The translations under genes were made by a program, and so were the position numbers. From positions 1-64,000 of the forward strand of contig DF820467.1 in the NCBI GenBank assembly GCA_000739535.1: a stretch of 64,000 nt of DNA. Direction: 5' to 3'. The stretch is from Candidatus Vecturithrix granuli (GTDB taxonomy: Bacteria > Moduliflexota > Moduliflexia > Moduliflexales > Moduliflexaceae). Numbering within the stretch: position 1 is the stretch's first letter; each line of letters starts with the position of its first letter. The notes beneath the pieces are model-generated. The model was not told where the DNA came from, did no database searches, and saw only the letters and a program-made list of their open reading frames with translations. Below, piece by piece: positions 43,467 through 53,238 of the stretch.

Positions 43467-45911
43467 TCAAAATCGTTCAAACTTGCCATCAATGTCATCA
43501 GCATGATCGCGAAGGGGTTTAGGGGATGAATCTGCAGGCTCAGCGTGGGTCTCTTCACCTTTCACCTTCCTGATAGGCGATCGCGTCTGCTGCTTTGATT
43601 GTTCAGAACGGGATGATGTTTTCTGATGCATGGCTTTTAACTCCTTTAGCTGAAAAGATTCCTCAATGGTAAAAAAGGCAATGGCGTGTTGGAGTTGTTG
43701 GGCCTGATTCACAAGTTGCTCGGCGGCTGAAGCGGTCTCCTCGGCGATCGTGGAGTTTTGCTGGGTTACGCTGTCTAATTCTTGAATAGCGCGGTTAATT
43801 TGTTCTGCGCCGACATGCTGCTCATGGCTGGCTGCACTGATGTCCAACACCAGTTCGGTGGTTCTACGAATACTGGGCACAAGCGTGGCTAACATGGCTC
43901 CGGCCTTTTCGGAGATGTCAAGACTGGAAGACGCTAATTGATTGATTTCTTCGGCCGCTTTTTTGGTCACGTCGGATAATTGCCGCACTTCGGAGGCAAC
44001 CACTGAAAAGGCTTTGCCGTGATCCTGAGCGCGCGCCGCTTCAATAGTGGCATTCAGTGAGAGCAAGCGCGTCTGGTTGGCAATGTCTTCGATAATGGCG
44101 ATTTTTTGCGCAATCTGCTGCATGGCTTTCACGGTTTCAGTCACCACTCGCCCTGTTTCTTCGGCATACTGCGCTGATTGTACCGCAATTTTTTCTGTCT
44201 CGCGGGCATTATCGGCATTCTGGCGGATATTCGCCGCCATTTCTTCCATGGAGCTGGAGCTTTCCTCCATCGAAGCCGCCTGTTCCGATGATCCATTCGA
44301 CAACTGTTCCGCACCGGAACTCAATTCCTGGCTGATGGTAACCATAGTATTCGCAGTTTCTTTGACATTCGCGACAACTGATTGTAAATGCTGGATCATC
44401 GCGTTTAAGGCTTGCATCAGGGTATCCTGCGCCGAACGTTCCTCCAGAGTCACAGTTAAATCGCCCTCAGACATTTTTTGAGCCAGACTGGTGATGGCGT
44501 TCATGGCGTCAATCAACTGGTTCAGATTCTCTTTCAGGGTGTTAAAGTCGCCTTGATACTCCCCGCTGATTTTAGGCGGGATGGTGCCTTTTGCTACCTG
44601 ATCGATAATCGTAGCCGCAGTGCTGATCGGTGCAGCAAATGCATCAACAACCTCATTGATTCCCATCACCAGATCGCGCCAGCCGCCAGCCATGTTTGCT
44701 ACGTCGCCGCGCACATCCAACTTGCCCAGACGAATCGCTTGAATAAGGGTGCTCACTGTTTGCAGAACATCGGTGAGTCTGGCAACCATTCCCTCTAAAG
44801 CTTCCATCAAGCGATCATGCTCTGATCGCTTACGAACCTCTACCGTCAGATTGCCGGCGGAAATCTGTTCAGCCAAATTTGTAATCTGCGTCATCGTATC
44901 AATCAATTCATTCAAATTGTGCCTGGTGATATTAAAATCGCCCTGATACTCAGCGGTGATCTTGTCAGGAATGTCACCTATTGAAATCCGAGCGAGTGCC
45001 GCTGATGTGACGGTGATGGGGTCGACAAAGGCTTCAATCAAGTTATTCACCCCTCCAATCAAGTCGCGCCAACTGCCGCTATAGCTTTCGATTTCGCCGC
45101 GCGCTGTCAGTCGGCCTTCCTGAATCGCCTGGATCAGACCTTGTAAATCCTGGAGAACCTGCCGAATCGTGGTTTGCATAGTTTGAAACGCACTGGCTAA
45201 AGCTCCGATTTCATCGCGCTGACGAATCTGCAAGGTCTGATTAAAATCGCCAGCAACAATGGCCTTGGCTCCATTTGCCAACGCTACCACCGGATTCACA
45301 ATCAACTTCTTCCCCATGAGGTATGCTAAAAGGAGTAAGACCACGAAAATGATTAGAGCAGCCCAACCCACCTTCACTAAATAGGCCTGCCGCTGCTGAA
45401 ACATGGTGATTTTGGGCAGTGAGGCTCCGATAAGCCAATCCCAGGTCTCGAAATACCGGTACGCGGTGAAATGGCCGATCCCTCCAAGGGCATAATCGCG
45501 CGTGCCGGATTTTTGACTGACCATCTGCTCAATCACCTCAGGACTGAATGCTTGTTGATAGAGCTGCTCGTTACTTTGCGAGGCTTTCGACTGCAAGAGC
45601 ACTTTTTGCTCTTTGATCGCGAGTACATAATACTCTTCGGTCTGCGTTTCCGCTTCAGCCTGAAGTTGCTGCAAAATCTCAGTCTGCGCTTGTTGGACGT
45701 ACGCAGCAATACCAGTCACGCCGGACTCCTCTAACAGTTTGATGGTGGCTTCAATTTTTTCAATCTGCCTCGCTAATTTCAGCGAGAGAAGTTCGGTATT
45801 TAACCCGTAAATAATCGTGTTAATCACCCCGGTGCCGATCAGCACCATCAACACCACCAAAATTAATAACAGCAAACCTATAAATAGAGAGAGTTTCATT
45901 TGAATTTTCAT
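43467..45911 (-). CDS. MCP with small Cache sensor and about seven HAMP units
   Basis: About 814 residues from MKIQMKLS. A membrane helix, a short periplasmic Cache-like domain of about 150 residues (FTAYRYFETWDWLIGASLP), a second helix, one canonical HAMP and about six more HAMP-like units follow. The signalling domain is almost identical to its paralogues ([19 protein letters not shown]). The tail ends KFERF, again fitting the CheR-tether pattern. The N-terminal half is closest to the 58987-60627 MCP. The first in-frame codon at 45971 adds 20 unlikely residues. Confidence 0.92.
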   Translation of the reverse strand: MKIQMKLSLFIGLLLLILVVLMVLIGTGVINTIIYGLNTELLSLKLARQIEKIEATIKLLEESGVTGIAAYVQQAQTEILQQLQAEAETQTEEYYVLAIKEQKVLLQSKASQSNEQLYQQAFSPEVIEQMVSQKSGTRDYALGGIGHFTAYRYFETWDWLIGASLPKITMFQQRQAYLVKVGWAALIIFVVLLLLAYLMGKKLIVNPVVALANGAKAIVAGDFNQTLQIRQRDEIGALASAFQTMQTTIRQVLQDLQGLIQAIQEGRLTARGEIESYSGSWRDLIGGVNNLIEAFVDPITVTSAALARISIGDIPDKITAEYQGDFNITRHNLNELIDTMTQITNLAEQISAGNLTVEVRKRSEHDRLMEALEGMVARLTDVLQTVSTLIQAIRLGKLDVRGDVANMAGGWRDLVMGINEVVDAFAAPISTAATIIDQVAKGTIPPKISGEYQGDFNTLKENLNQLIDAMNAITSLAQKMSEGDLTVTLEERSAQDTLMQALNAMIQHLQSVVANVKETANTMVTISQELSSGAEQLSNGSSEQAASMEESSSSMEEMAANIRQNADNARETEKIAVQSAQYAEETGRVVTETVKAMQQIAQKIAIIEDIANQTRLLSLNATIEAARAQDHGKAFSVVASEVRQLSDVTKKAAEEINQLASSSLDISEKAGAMLATLVPSIRRTTELVLDISAASHEQHVGAEQINRAIQELDSVTQQNSTIAEETASAAEQLVNQAQQLQHAIAFFTIEESFQLKELKAMHQKTSSRSEQSKQQTRSPIRKVKGEETHAEPADSSPKPLRDHADDIDGKFERF

Positions 45912-46002
45912 AGCTGTCAACAAAATGCACAGATAACCCGGATCTTGCAGATGTTTTGGCACGATCTGCAAGACCAGAGGTCATCTATATGTCCTTATGC
46001 GC

Positions 46003-47013
46003 TTATTTGCGGATAACATCTTTGCCTTCGTAATCGTTAAAAATCACATTCGCAAGCTTTAAGGCATCCAATGACAATGTAATACCCATGAAATCAGCAG
46101 TTTTGCGGTTTATAGCAACCAGCGTTTTGCGCGGATATTCGGCTTTGATCGACTGAATGGGTTCGCCTTTCAGAATGCGCGCCGCCATTTCAGCTAATTG
46201 CAGCGCGACATCATCGGTATCAACCGCAAAGGCGCATAACACTCCGGATTGGACTGTCGGTACCCAAAAGGTGACATAGGGTTTCTTGAGGCGTTCGCGC
46301 TGCCACTGAGCCACCTCTACATTTCGATCCGGAATAGTCCCATCGCGTTTGAGATAGGGCCAGGCTAAAACGACCAACCAGCCGACTTCGGGATCCTCAT
46401 TATACTTCAGCAACGCCGCTTGCCAGTCTTCATAGTGGGTCGTGTCTTCAATCGCTTTCAAGGGAACATCCAGGCGTTTGAGTGCATCCAAGACTTCCTC
46501 TTTTGGAAATATGACGCGTTGCTTATTTTCAAAAAAGACCGCCTGTTGTCCCGGTTTCAACGGCGCAATCGTGTGTAACAGCTTCAAACTATTATACACG
46601 GTATCTTTGTGTCCCGTATATACACCTGTGATGTTAGCGGTCGGAATACCGTCCGGACCAACATACGGGGCAGTGCCCCAATACGAAACGGTAGGTACGC
46701 CCAATTCATGCAATTTTGCTGTGACCCCGGTTTCACCGCTATACTCAATCACCACATCCGGCGCGAGCTGCGCCACCTGCTCTGGCCAGTCTGCCGGTCT
46801 TGGCGCCTCAAAAGAAACCAGTTTGAGGTTTGTGTTTTCTTGAAATCCCGCCTGCGCCAATCCAGCGAGCACGTGTTGTTTCATGGTTGTTTTGGCAGGC
46901 TCTGATGTGTATTCCACCAGCACCACAGTTTTCATCTCTGCTGTGAATCCAGCATTCGCCAGAAAACCCAAACAGCAAATCATTGCGATCATAATTCTCA
47001 TTAACCACCTCAT
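46003..47013 (-). CDS. PF04392-type ABC substrate-binding protein with YEGK tail
   Basis: About 336 residues from MRWLMRIM (GGAGG eight bases upstream; the longer frame to 47106 is rejected). Signal peptide ending GFTA, then the ABC_sub_bind fold: VVIEYSGETGVTAKL, HYEDWQAALLKYNEDPEVGW, LCAFAVDTDDVALQLAEMAARIL and INRKTADFMGI. It ends YEGKDVIRK. A hairpin (AACAGCAGG / CCTGCCGTT region, 47043-47072) lies upstream. Sits between two MCP genes. Confidence 0.9.
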   Translation of the reverse strand: MRWLMRIMIAMICCLGFLANAGFTAEMKTVVLVEYTSEPAKTTMKQHVLAGLAQAGFQENTNLKLVSFEAPRPADWPEQVAQLAPDVVIEYSGETGVTAKLHELGVPTVSYWGTAPYVGPDGIPTANITGVYTGHKDTVYNSLKLLHTIAPLKPGQQAVFFENKQRVIFPKEEVLDALKRLDVPLKAIEDTTHYEDWQAALLKYNEDPEVGWLVVLAWPYLKRDGTIPDRNVEVAQWQRERLKKPYVTFWVPTVQSGVLCAFAVDTDDVALQLAEMAARILKGEPIQSIKAEYPRKTLVAINRKTADFMGITLSLDALKLANVIFNDYEGKDVIRK

Positions 47014-47165
47014 AACACAATCCTCCGAGTCTGTAAAACCTGAACAGCAGGGAAAACCATTTCCTGCCGTTCGGTTTCGAGCCATAATGTAAATTTCATC
47101 AGACAACTTTTACATGATGTTTGTATAATCCCGTTTTTTGAATTAAGCAAGAATTTTTATAAAAA

Positions 47166-47200
47166 TTATTTTCGAATGACGTCTTTGCCTTCGTACCCAT
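47166..47200 (-). pseudogene. 3' remnant of an SBP gene
   Basis: Just past the MCP stop (47224), a different frame encodes DGYEGKDVIRK followed by TAA. This is the C-terminal tail of the SBP at 46003 (DYEGKDVIRK) with different third codon positions. Nothing SBP-like precedes it. It appears to be the leftover end of an SBP gene replaced or deleted by recombination with the MCP end. Confidence 0.65.
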
Positions 47201-47223
47201 CACTGGTCTGCGATGACACAACA

Positions 47224-49488
47224 TCAATAACGCTCAAATTCAGTATCGTACTTATCGGCATTGTCGTGAAAGCTGACATTCTCAGGAGATGCAGCAGATA
47301 AAAATGATGTCTTTTCTTCTTTTGCTCCCCTTTTTTCAGATATTGAGCTTTTCTCTGGCTTTCTCGGATGAGAGATAATGCCATGATTATTCGATAGTTT
47401 CCGGGAAGACTCTGCAATCGTAAAAAAGGCGATCGCGTGTTGGAGTTGTTGGGCCTGATTCACGAGTTGCTCGGCGGCTGAAGCCGTTTCCTCGGCGATG
47501 GTCGAATTTTGCTGGGTCACGCTGTCTAATTCTTGAATAGCGTGGTTAATTTGTTCTGCGCCGGCATTCTGTTCATGACTGGCCGCACTAATCTCTAACA
47601 CCAGTTCGGTGGTTCTCCGGATACTGGGCACGAGCGTGGCTAACATGGTTCCGGCTTTTTCGGAGATGTCGAGACTGGAAGATGCTAATTGATTAATCTC
47701 TTCGGCCGCTTTTTTGGTCACATCAGATAATTGCCGTACTTCGGAGGCAACTACCGAAAAGGCTTTGCCATGGTCCTGGGCGCGCGCCGCTTCAATGGTG
47801 GCATTCAGCGAGAGCAAGCGCGTCTGATTGGCAATGTCTTCGATGATGGCGATTTTTTGCGCAATCTGCTGCATGGCTTTGACGGTTTCAGCCACCACCC
47901 GCCCGGCTTCTTCGGCATACTGCGCTGATTGCACGGCAATTTTTTCTGTCTCGCGGGCATTATCGGCATTCTGACGGATATTCGCAGCCATTTCCTCTAT
48001 GGAGCTGGAACTCTCCTGCATCGAAGCCGCCTGCTCAGAGGCTCCATTTGACAACTGTTCCGCGCTGGCACTCAATTCCTGACTGACAGTCACCATGGTA
48101 TTGGCGGTCTCTTTGACATTCATGACCACCGACTGCAAGTGTTGGATCATGGCGTTCAAGGCTTGCATCAGGGTATCCTGCGCCGATCGTTCCTCAAGGG
48201 TCACAGTTAAATCGCCCTCAGACATTTTTTGAGCCAGACTGGTGATGTCATTCATGGCGTTAATCAACTGGTTCAGGTTCTCTTTCAGCGTGTTAAAGTC
48301 ACCCTGATACTCCCCGGTGATTTTGGGCGGGATACTGCCTTGCGCCACCTGATCAATGATCGTGGCCGCAGTACTGATCGGTTCGACGAAAGCATCGACC
48401 ACAGAATTAACGCCCAACACGAGTTCGCGCCAGCCACCGCCGAAGGCCGTCACATCGCCGCGTGTATTGAGTTGTCCATTTTGAATCCCCTGGCTCAGGG
48501 TTTTCATCGTTTGCAGAACATTCCGGATATCGGCGCCTAAGAGATTCAGGTTATTTTTAATTTTATTGAAATCACCGTTGTAGTTTTCCGTAATTTGTTC
48601 CGGGATATCGCTTTCCGAAAGTCGCTCAATGTAGGTTGCCGTCGTATTAATCGGGGTGACAAGGGCATCAAGCAAATTGTTGATGCCCACGATGAGGTTG
48701 CGCCAACTGCCGGCGTACCCCTCCACATCGCCGCGCGTCGCCAGTTGACCTGCTTGAATCGCCTGGATCAAGCCCTGTAAATCCAGTAGAACTTGTTGAA
48801 TTGTGGTTTGCATGGTCTGAAAAGCACTAGCTAATGCGCCGATTTCATCGCGCTGGCGGATTTGAAAGCTCTGGTCAAAATTGCCGGCCGCAATCCCTTT
48901 TGCGAGGACAAGGAGTTTGTTGATGGGGCGCAGCAACATGCTTTGCAAGATAAAAATCAGAACAAGGAAGATGCTTATATCTAACACCAGAACAATCACC
49001 ACGATGCTGATCACTTCGCGGATTAATTCTTCCTGGAGAAAACGTTGGGTCAGATAGACCTCTACCGTACCTAACGTTTCTTGATCTTTTACGATTGGTT
49101 TCTTGATGAGAATAAACTCATCTGAGATCTCTCCTTGGGTGTCAATAATCTGCCAGTCCTTGTCTCGAATCTTGCCAATGGAAATACTGTTATCATCGGC
49201 TTTTCTGATCAACACGGCATAGATATTGTAATTTCGCATTTCCGAAAGGAGGATCATTTTAATTTCTTCCTTGGCGTAATTCCACATCGGCAAGGCGAGC
49301 GCCTCGGCCAGTTTCTCGGCGGTATCATTCGCCAGCATTCTGAGTTCAACGGTCTTCCGTGTAGAAATTTCATAATATTGATATCCCCCAAAGACCAGGA
49401 GGATCAAGGTAATGAAGGCAATAACGGTTAATCCTATTTTGAGTTGAATCTTGTAAGTTTTTCGTATCCCTGGCAACTGGGTACTCAT
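47224..49488 (-). CDS. MCP with short periplasmic sensor and about six HAMP units
   Basis: About 754 residues. Helix (about 18-38), a periplasmic domain of about 120 residues with [13 protein letters not shown] (a sensor type seen before HAMP in other receptors), a second helix, HAMP plus about five tandem HAMP-like units and a signalling domain nearly identical to the neighbours. The tail ends DTEFERY, and a [17 protein letters not shown]-like segment is shared with the 58987 MCP. ATG 49488 has GAGGAG eight bases upstream and is preferred to 49494. Confidence 0.92.
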   Translation of the reverse strand: MSTQLPGIRKTYKIQLKIGLTVIAFITLILLVFGGYQYYEISTRKTVELRMLANDTAEKLAEALALPMWNYAKEEIKMILLSEMRNYNIYAVLIRKADDNSISIGKIRDKDWQIIDTQGEISDEFILIKKPIVKDQETLGTVEVYLTQRFLQEELIREVISIVVIVLVLDISIFLVLIFILQSMLLRPINKLLVLAKGIAAGNFDQSFQIRQRDEIGALASAFQTMQTTIQQVLLDLQGLIQAIQAGQLATRGDVEGYAGSWRNLIVGINNLLDALVTPINTTATYIERLSESDIPEQITENYNGDFNKIKNNLNLLGADIRNVLQTMKTLSQGIQNGQLNTRGDVTAFGGGWRELVLGVNSVVDAFVEPISTAATIIDQVAQGSIPPKITGEYQGDFNTLKENLNQLINAMNDITSLAQKMSEGDLTVTLEERSAQDTLMQALNAMIQHLQSVVMNVKETANTMVTVSQELSASAEQLSNGASEQAASMQESSSSIEEMAANIRQNADNARETEKIAVQSAQYAEEAGRVVAETVKAMQQIAQKIAIIEDIANQTRLLSLNATIEAARAQDHGKAFSVVASEVRQLSDVTKKAAEEINQLASSSLDISEKAGTMLATLVPSIRRTTELVLEISAASHEQNAGAEQINHAIQELDSVTQQNSTIAEETASAAEQLVNQAQQLQHAIAFFTIAESSRKLSNNHGIISHPRKPEKSSISEKRGAKEEKTSFLSAASPENVSFHDNADKYDTEFERY

Positions 49489-49532
49489 GATCATAGCTCC
49501 TCAAAAACTTCTTTTTCCATGTTTCCATCGTC

Positions 49533-49559
49533 CCCGACAGGTTTGAATAACCTGTCGGG
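49533..49559. repeat. Hairpin of the CCTGACAGG family
   Basis: CCCGACAGGTT (49533-49543) and AACCTGTCGGG (49549-49559), perfect 11-nt arms. It lies between the SBP_bac_3 gene stop and the MCP ribosome site. Related to the hairpin at 5985-6013. Confidence 0.65.
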
Positions 49560-49573
49560 ATTGTGGGGAACAA

Positions 49574-50350
49574 TTATTTATTTTCAGGCACAGCGATGTC
49601 ATATTTCTTGAATATATTATCGCGTGTTCCTTCCGCTATGAGTTTCTTCAGTTCTTCATTAAACTGATCGCGTAATGCTTCTGCATTCGGCCATTTTTTG
49701 CTAAACCCCGCATAAAATTCTCGCACCGGACCAATAGATTTATCAATATAATCCACCCCATCAAGTTCGGGCGAATACATCTTGATAATTCGCGTGCATT
49801 GGGTTTTCGGACAGACCGCCAGGTCAATCCGATTATTAGTTAATTTGGTTAATTGTTGATAATCAACTGTCTCTGACGCCGGGATAGCATCGGTTTTATT
49901 GAATTTTTTCTGCTGTAGCGCCTCCATAAACGTACTGCCGTAATAATAGCCGTCAACATACCCGATCCGATAGTCTTTCACGTCTTCCAGCATGTTCCAG
50001 GTAATATTATCGGATTTTCGTTTAAAAAATACGACCTCGATGTAGATGATCCCGTCACTAAAAAAAAGCTCTTTTTCCCGTTCAGGATTCTTTGAAAAAG
50101 TGAAGAGCATAGCGGCTTTCCCGCTCGCAGCCGTCTCGTATGCCCGATTCAACGGCAGCAGTTTGACGTTAGGCTCAAAGTTCATTCGTTTCAACGCTTC
50201 GACAACAATTTCATAGCTCGCCCCGGTGACGTTGCCATCCTTATCCAGGTAATTGTAAGGAGCAAATTCCTGACACACCACAGGCAATTCTTCTGCCAAC
50301 ACCATCCAAGGGACAAACAACAATAAAATACATAACCCTATCTTTTTCAT
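49574..50350 (-). CDS. SBP_bac_3-type periplasmic binding protein
   Basis: 258 residues with a clear signal peptide (MKKIGLCILLLFVPWMVLA). CQEFAPYNYLDKDGNVTGASYEI, LLPLNRAYETAASGKA, FTFSKNPEREKELFFSD and YRIGYVDGYYYG match the amino-acid-type SBP family. Its nearest relative here is the 38330 protein. It is directly upstream of the MCP 47224-49488, again with no transporter subunits. GGAGATG precedes the ATG. Confidence 0.88.
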   Translation of the reverse strand: MKKIGLCILLLFVPWMVLAEELPVVCQEFAPYNYLDKDGNVTGASYEIVVEALKRMNFEPNVKLLPLNRAYETAASGKAAMLFTFSKNPEREKELFFSDGIIYIEVVFFKRKSDNITWNMLEDVKDYRIGYVDGYYYGSTFMEALQQKKFNKTDAIPASETVDYQQLTKLTNNRIDLAVCPKTQCTRIIKMYSPELDGVDYIDKSIGPVREFYAGFSKKWPNAEALRDQFNEELKKLIAEGTRDNIFKKYDIAVPENK

Positions 50351-50619
50351 AAGTCTTCATCTCCGTAGTTCGAACGTTAGTACCAAGAACCCCCTGTCCA
50401 TACAATCGTTAGTGACAGAAGGTCTCATGTTAAATAGACATCGTAACGATCTTTCTTTTTGCTATCATCTGCACTGCTCTCCTCCCGTCCTTCAGAAAAA
50501 TACTTACATCTATTTGCACATAATAACAAAAGAAACTCCAAAAACCCCACCCCTTTCAGATATTTCTTGCGATCCATATCTTTTTGAAAACGTATCAAAC
50601 AGTGTATCCTATTTGCATG

Positions 50620-50648
50620 TTTACCATGTAAACTACGAACCATGTCAA
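50620..50648 (-). promoter_or_regulatory. C-tract TTGACAT promoter-like box, copy 1
   Basis: CCCCCC-TTGACAT on the minus strand, with TTGACA at 50648-50643; the -10 is weak. It could serve the SBP_bac_3 gene about 290 bp downstream. The 50351-50719 gap otherwise shows no gene. Confidence 0.4.
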
Positions 50649-50719
50649 GGGGGGATGGAAAAATCATCGTAAATTTGGACTTTTTTGGGGCACGATCTGA
50701 TCTCTTCCCTGTCTGCATC

Positions 50720-51730
50720 TTATTTTCGAATCACCTGTTTGCCTTCGTAGTCGTCATAGATGACGTTTGCTAGTTTCAGCACATCCATCGAGAACACAAT
50801 GCCCAAATTTGTGGCGGTTTTGCGATTGAGCGCAATGCTGACTTTGTTCGGATATTCGGCCTTGATCGTCCGGACATCTTCCCCCTGTAACACTCGCGCC
50901 ACCATGCGTCCGCATTGCGCGCCGACCTCCGCCGTATCAATGCCAAAGGCGCAGAGGGTGCCGGCTTGTACAGGGAACTCCCATTGGGTCACCGTCGGCT
51001 TTTTGAGATGCTCACGTTCCCAGGGATACAATTCGGTCAGCGTGTTAAATGCGCTGCCATCTCGCTTACGTCTTGGGGATGAGCGCAAAATCCACCCCAC
51101 GTCGGGATCGTCATTATAGTGCAGAATCGCTTGCTGCCAATCTTCGTACACCGCAGCATTCACCACGGCCTTGAGTGGAATCTGCAACCGTTGCAGGGCA
51201 TCAACCACCGTTGCTTTGGGAAGGATCGGAAACTCAGGATTATCCAGGAAGACCACCTGCTGTCCTGGCTTCAGGGGGGCGACTTTCTGCAAGAATTTAT
51301 AGCTATTATACACCATATCCGGTAAATTGGTATAGAGCCCGGTAATATTGGCGGTGGGCATGCCGTCGGCCCCGACAAACGGTTCAACATTGACCCGTGT
51401 AATCACTGGAATTGACAGTGTGTTTAAAGCGGCAAGGGTATTTCCTAATCCACTGATTTCTAAGATCACATCTGGCGTGATCTCCTGAATCCGGGCAAGC
51501 ACTGGCGTCAGGTCGCCTTGCGAAGGCACCGGAATTTGTGTGATGATGACATTGTGTTGATCGATCAGTCCGGCCTGTTTCAGGCCATTGAACATTTGTT
51601 CAGTCACCATGGTGTTGGTATCTTCTACATCCAGCACCACGATTTTTTTAAGCTCGGCCGCAAACCCGGCATTCGCGAACACCCCTATTAACACCACCAG
51701 CAGCACACTTATCCTCACCATGCGTTTCAT
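50720..51730 (-). CDS. PF04392-type SBP, tandem array member 1
   Basis: 336 residues. Signal peptide ending GFAA. Lobe signatures are LAALNTLSIPVITRVNVEPFVGADGMP (in part), VYEDWQQAILHYNDDPDVGW, WEREHLKKPTVTQWE and LCAFGIDTAEVGAQCGRM. The tail is DDYEGKQVIRK. Closest to array member 4 (54391). AGGAG lies seven bases before ATG. It is separated from member 2 by its own promoter-like box and leader palindrome. No permease or ATPase follows. Confidence 0.9.
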   Translation of the reverse strand: MKRMVRISVLLVVLIGVFANAGFAAELKKIVVLDVEDTNTMVTEQMFNGLKQAGLIDQHNVIITQIPVPSQGDLTPVLARIQEITPDVILEISGLGNTLAALNTLSIPVITRVNVEPFVGADGMPTANITGLYTNLPDMVYNSYKFLQKVAPLKPGQQVVFLDNPEFPILPKATVVDALQRLQIPLKAVVNAAVYEDWQQAILHYNDDPDVGWILRSSPRRKRDGSAFNTLTELYPWEREHLKKPTVTQWEFPVQAGTLCAFGIDTAEVGAQCGRMVARVLQGEDVRTIKAEYPNKVSIALNRKTATNLGIVFSMDVLKLANVIYDDYEGKQVIRK

Positions 51731-51741
51731 AGCATTACTCC

Positions 51742-51799
51742 TGGCCAGCCCAACGTGAGCGATCTGATGAAATCATCATATTGTTCATTTTGCAGGCCT
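51742..51799 (-). promoter_or_regulatory. Leader palindrome of SBP member 1
   Basis: Imperfect arms starting GGCCAGCCCAACGTGAGCGAT on the left, matching the complement of TTGTTCATTTTGCAGGCC on the right. Directly upstream of the AGGAG. Contains GTTGGGC on the coding strand. Confidence 0.55.
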
Positions 51800-51840
51800 C
51801 AACATGATTATAAGAAAGAAAGGAATCCAACTTACTTCAG

Positions 51841-51869
51841 GTATTGTAACCATTAAATTCAGATGTCAA
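51841..51869 (-). promoter_or_regulatory. C-tract TTGACAT promoter, copy 2
   Basis: On the minus strand a C8 tract runs into TTGACA (51869-51864), a 17-base spacer and CAATAC (51846-51841); TACAAT overlaps. About 110 bp before SBP member 1. Confidence 0.55.
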
Positions 51870-51922
51870 GGGGGGGGACAAAAAAATATCGTAACATTGA
51901 AATTTTTTTGACCCCCGGGTTA

Positions 51923-52933
51923 TTACTTCCGAATGACTTGCTTGCCTTCGTAGTCGTCATAGATCACATTGGCTAAATTCAACACGTCCAGTGAGAACAC
52001 AATCCCCAAATTCGTGGCGGTTTTACGGTTCAGGGAAATACTCACTTTCTGCGGGTATTCGGCTTTGATCGACTGAATCGGTTCCCCTCGCAAAACACGT
52101 GCCGCCATCCGCCCAGCCTGTTCCCCCAAGACATCCAGATCGAGACCAAATCCACATAACGCCCCATCACGGACTGTCGTTTCCCAATACGTGACCATCG
52201 GCTTCTTCAAATGCTCCCGCTCCCAGGGGAACATCTCTGTGAATATGTCCACAGGGCTTCCATCTCGTTTCCTCATTGGTCCTGTTCCTCTTAAAATCCA
52301 GCCGACTTCCGGATCGTCATTATACTGGAGCACCGCTTGCTGCCAATCTTCATAAATGGTGGCATCAACCACTGCTTTGAGTGGGATCTCTAAGCGTTGC
52401 AGCGCCTCAACCACGTCTGCTTTTGGGATCAAGGCGACTTCCGGAATATCCAGAAAGACGGCTTGCTGGCCCGGCTTGAGCGGCGCGACTTTCTGGAGAA
52501 ACTTGTAACTGTTATACACAAAATCCGGTAAGTTCGAGTAGATGCCCGTCACATTCGCGGTGGGGACGCCTTCCGGATTGACATCGCGTTCAACGCCATT
52601 GACCGTGATGATCGAGAGAGAAAGCTCTTTTACCGCCGCCACAACATGGCCGAACTCACTGGTATTGACGACCACATCCGGCGCAGCTTCCTTCACCTGA
52701 GCGACTATTTGCGCTGGGTCGGTGTTTCCTAACACCAGCATTTGCATGCCGGTCAGATTGCGTTGTTCCTCAAACCCCGCCTCTGCCAGTCCTTTCAGCA
52801 CGTACTCTGGCATAGATTCGGCTGAGCGTGAGGACAAGATGATGACTTTTTTCAATTCCGCCGTGAACCCGATGTTGACGAATATCCATAGCAACCCAAC
52901 CATGGCCATACTGACCCACACGATGCGTTTCAT
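51923..52933 (-). CDS. PF04392-type SBP, tandem array member 2
   Basis: About 336 residues from MKRIVWVSM; the frame extends to 52984 but the added residues are not signal-like. Signal peptide ending GFTA. VVVNTSEFGHVVAAVKEL, IYEDWQQAVLQYNDDPEVGW, WEREHLKKPMVTYWE and CGFGLDLDVLGEQAGRM follow. Tail DDYEGKQVIRK. Close to member 3 in the first lobe. GGAG lies about 11 bases from ATG. Confidence 0.9.
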   Translation of the reverse strand: MKRIVWVSMAMVGLLWIFVNIGFTAELKKVIILSSRSAESMPEYVLKGLAEAGFEEQRNLTGMQMLVLGNTDPAQIVAQVKEAAPDVVVNTSEFGHVVAAVKELSLSIITVNGVERDVNPEGVPTANVTGIYSNLPDFVYNSYKFLQKVAPLKPGQQAVFLDIPEVALIPKADVVEALQRLEIPLKAVVDATIYEDWQQAVLQYNDDPEVGWILRGTGPMRKRDGSPVDIFTEMFPWEREHLKKPMVTYWETTVRDGALCGFGLDLDVLGEQAGRMAARVLRGEPIQSIKAEYPQKVSISLNRKTATNLGIVFSLDVLNLANVIYDDYEGKQVIRK

Positions 52934-52949
52934 ACCGTTACACTCCTGG

Positions 52950-53006
52950 CCTTGCCCAACATGAACAATGTGAGAGATTATCATTACATCGTTTGTTTGG
53001 TAAGCA
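52950..53006 (-). promoter_or_regulatory. Leader palindrome of SBP member 2
   Basis: CTTGCCCAACATGAACAATG on the left pairs imperfectly with CATCGTTTGTTTGGTAAG on the right. Same position and layout as the other leader palindromes of the array. Confidence 0.5.
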
Positions 53007-53055
53007 TCAAATATGATACAGCATTATGCAGAACCATTAACCTGATACCTGTCAC

Positions 53056-53088
53056 AAAAACCAGGTTTCTTGAAGAAACCTGGTTTTT
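53056..53088. terminator. Intrinsic terminator between SBP members 3 and 2
   Basis: Arms AAAAACCAGGTTTC (53056-53069) and GAAACCTGGTTTTT (53075-53088). It lies downstream of the promoter-like box at 53157-53185, so it could attenuate member 2 transcription as well as end member 3 transcripts. Confidence 0.8.
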
Positions 53089-53156
53089 AGCCATGTCAAT
53101 TATTATGAATAATGCTGTAATACGGAGAGAAAGAAATTCGACTCACTTTAATCATT

Positions 53157-53185
53157 GGGATTATATTAAAGAAAAGAAATATCAA
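53157..53185 (-). promoter_or_regulatory. C-tract promoter-like box, copy 3
   Basis: On the minus strand CCCCCCTCC then TTGATA (53185-53180) and, after 16-17 bases, TAATCC. One base off the TTGACA of its relatives. Confidence 0.4.
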
Positions 53186-53238
53186 GGAGGGGGGACGAAA
53201 AAAATTATCGGAACGTTGAGATTTTTCTTGCCCCCAGT

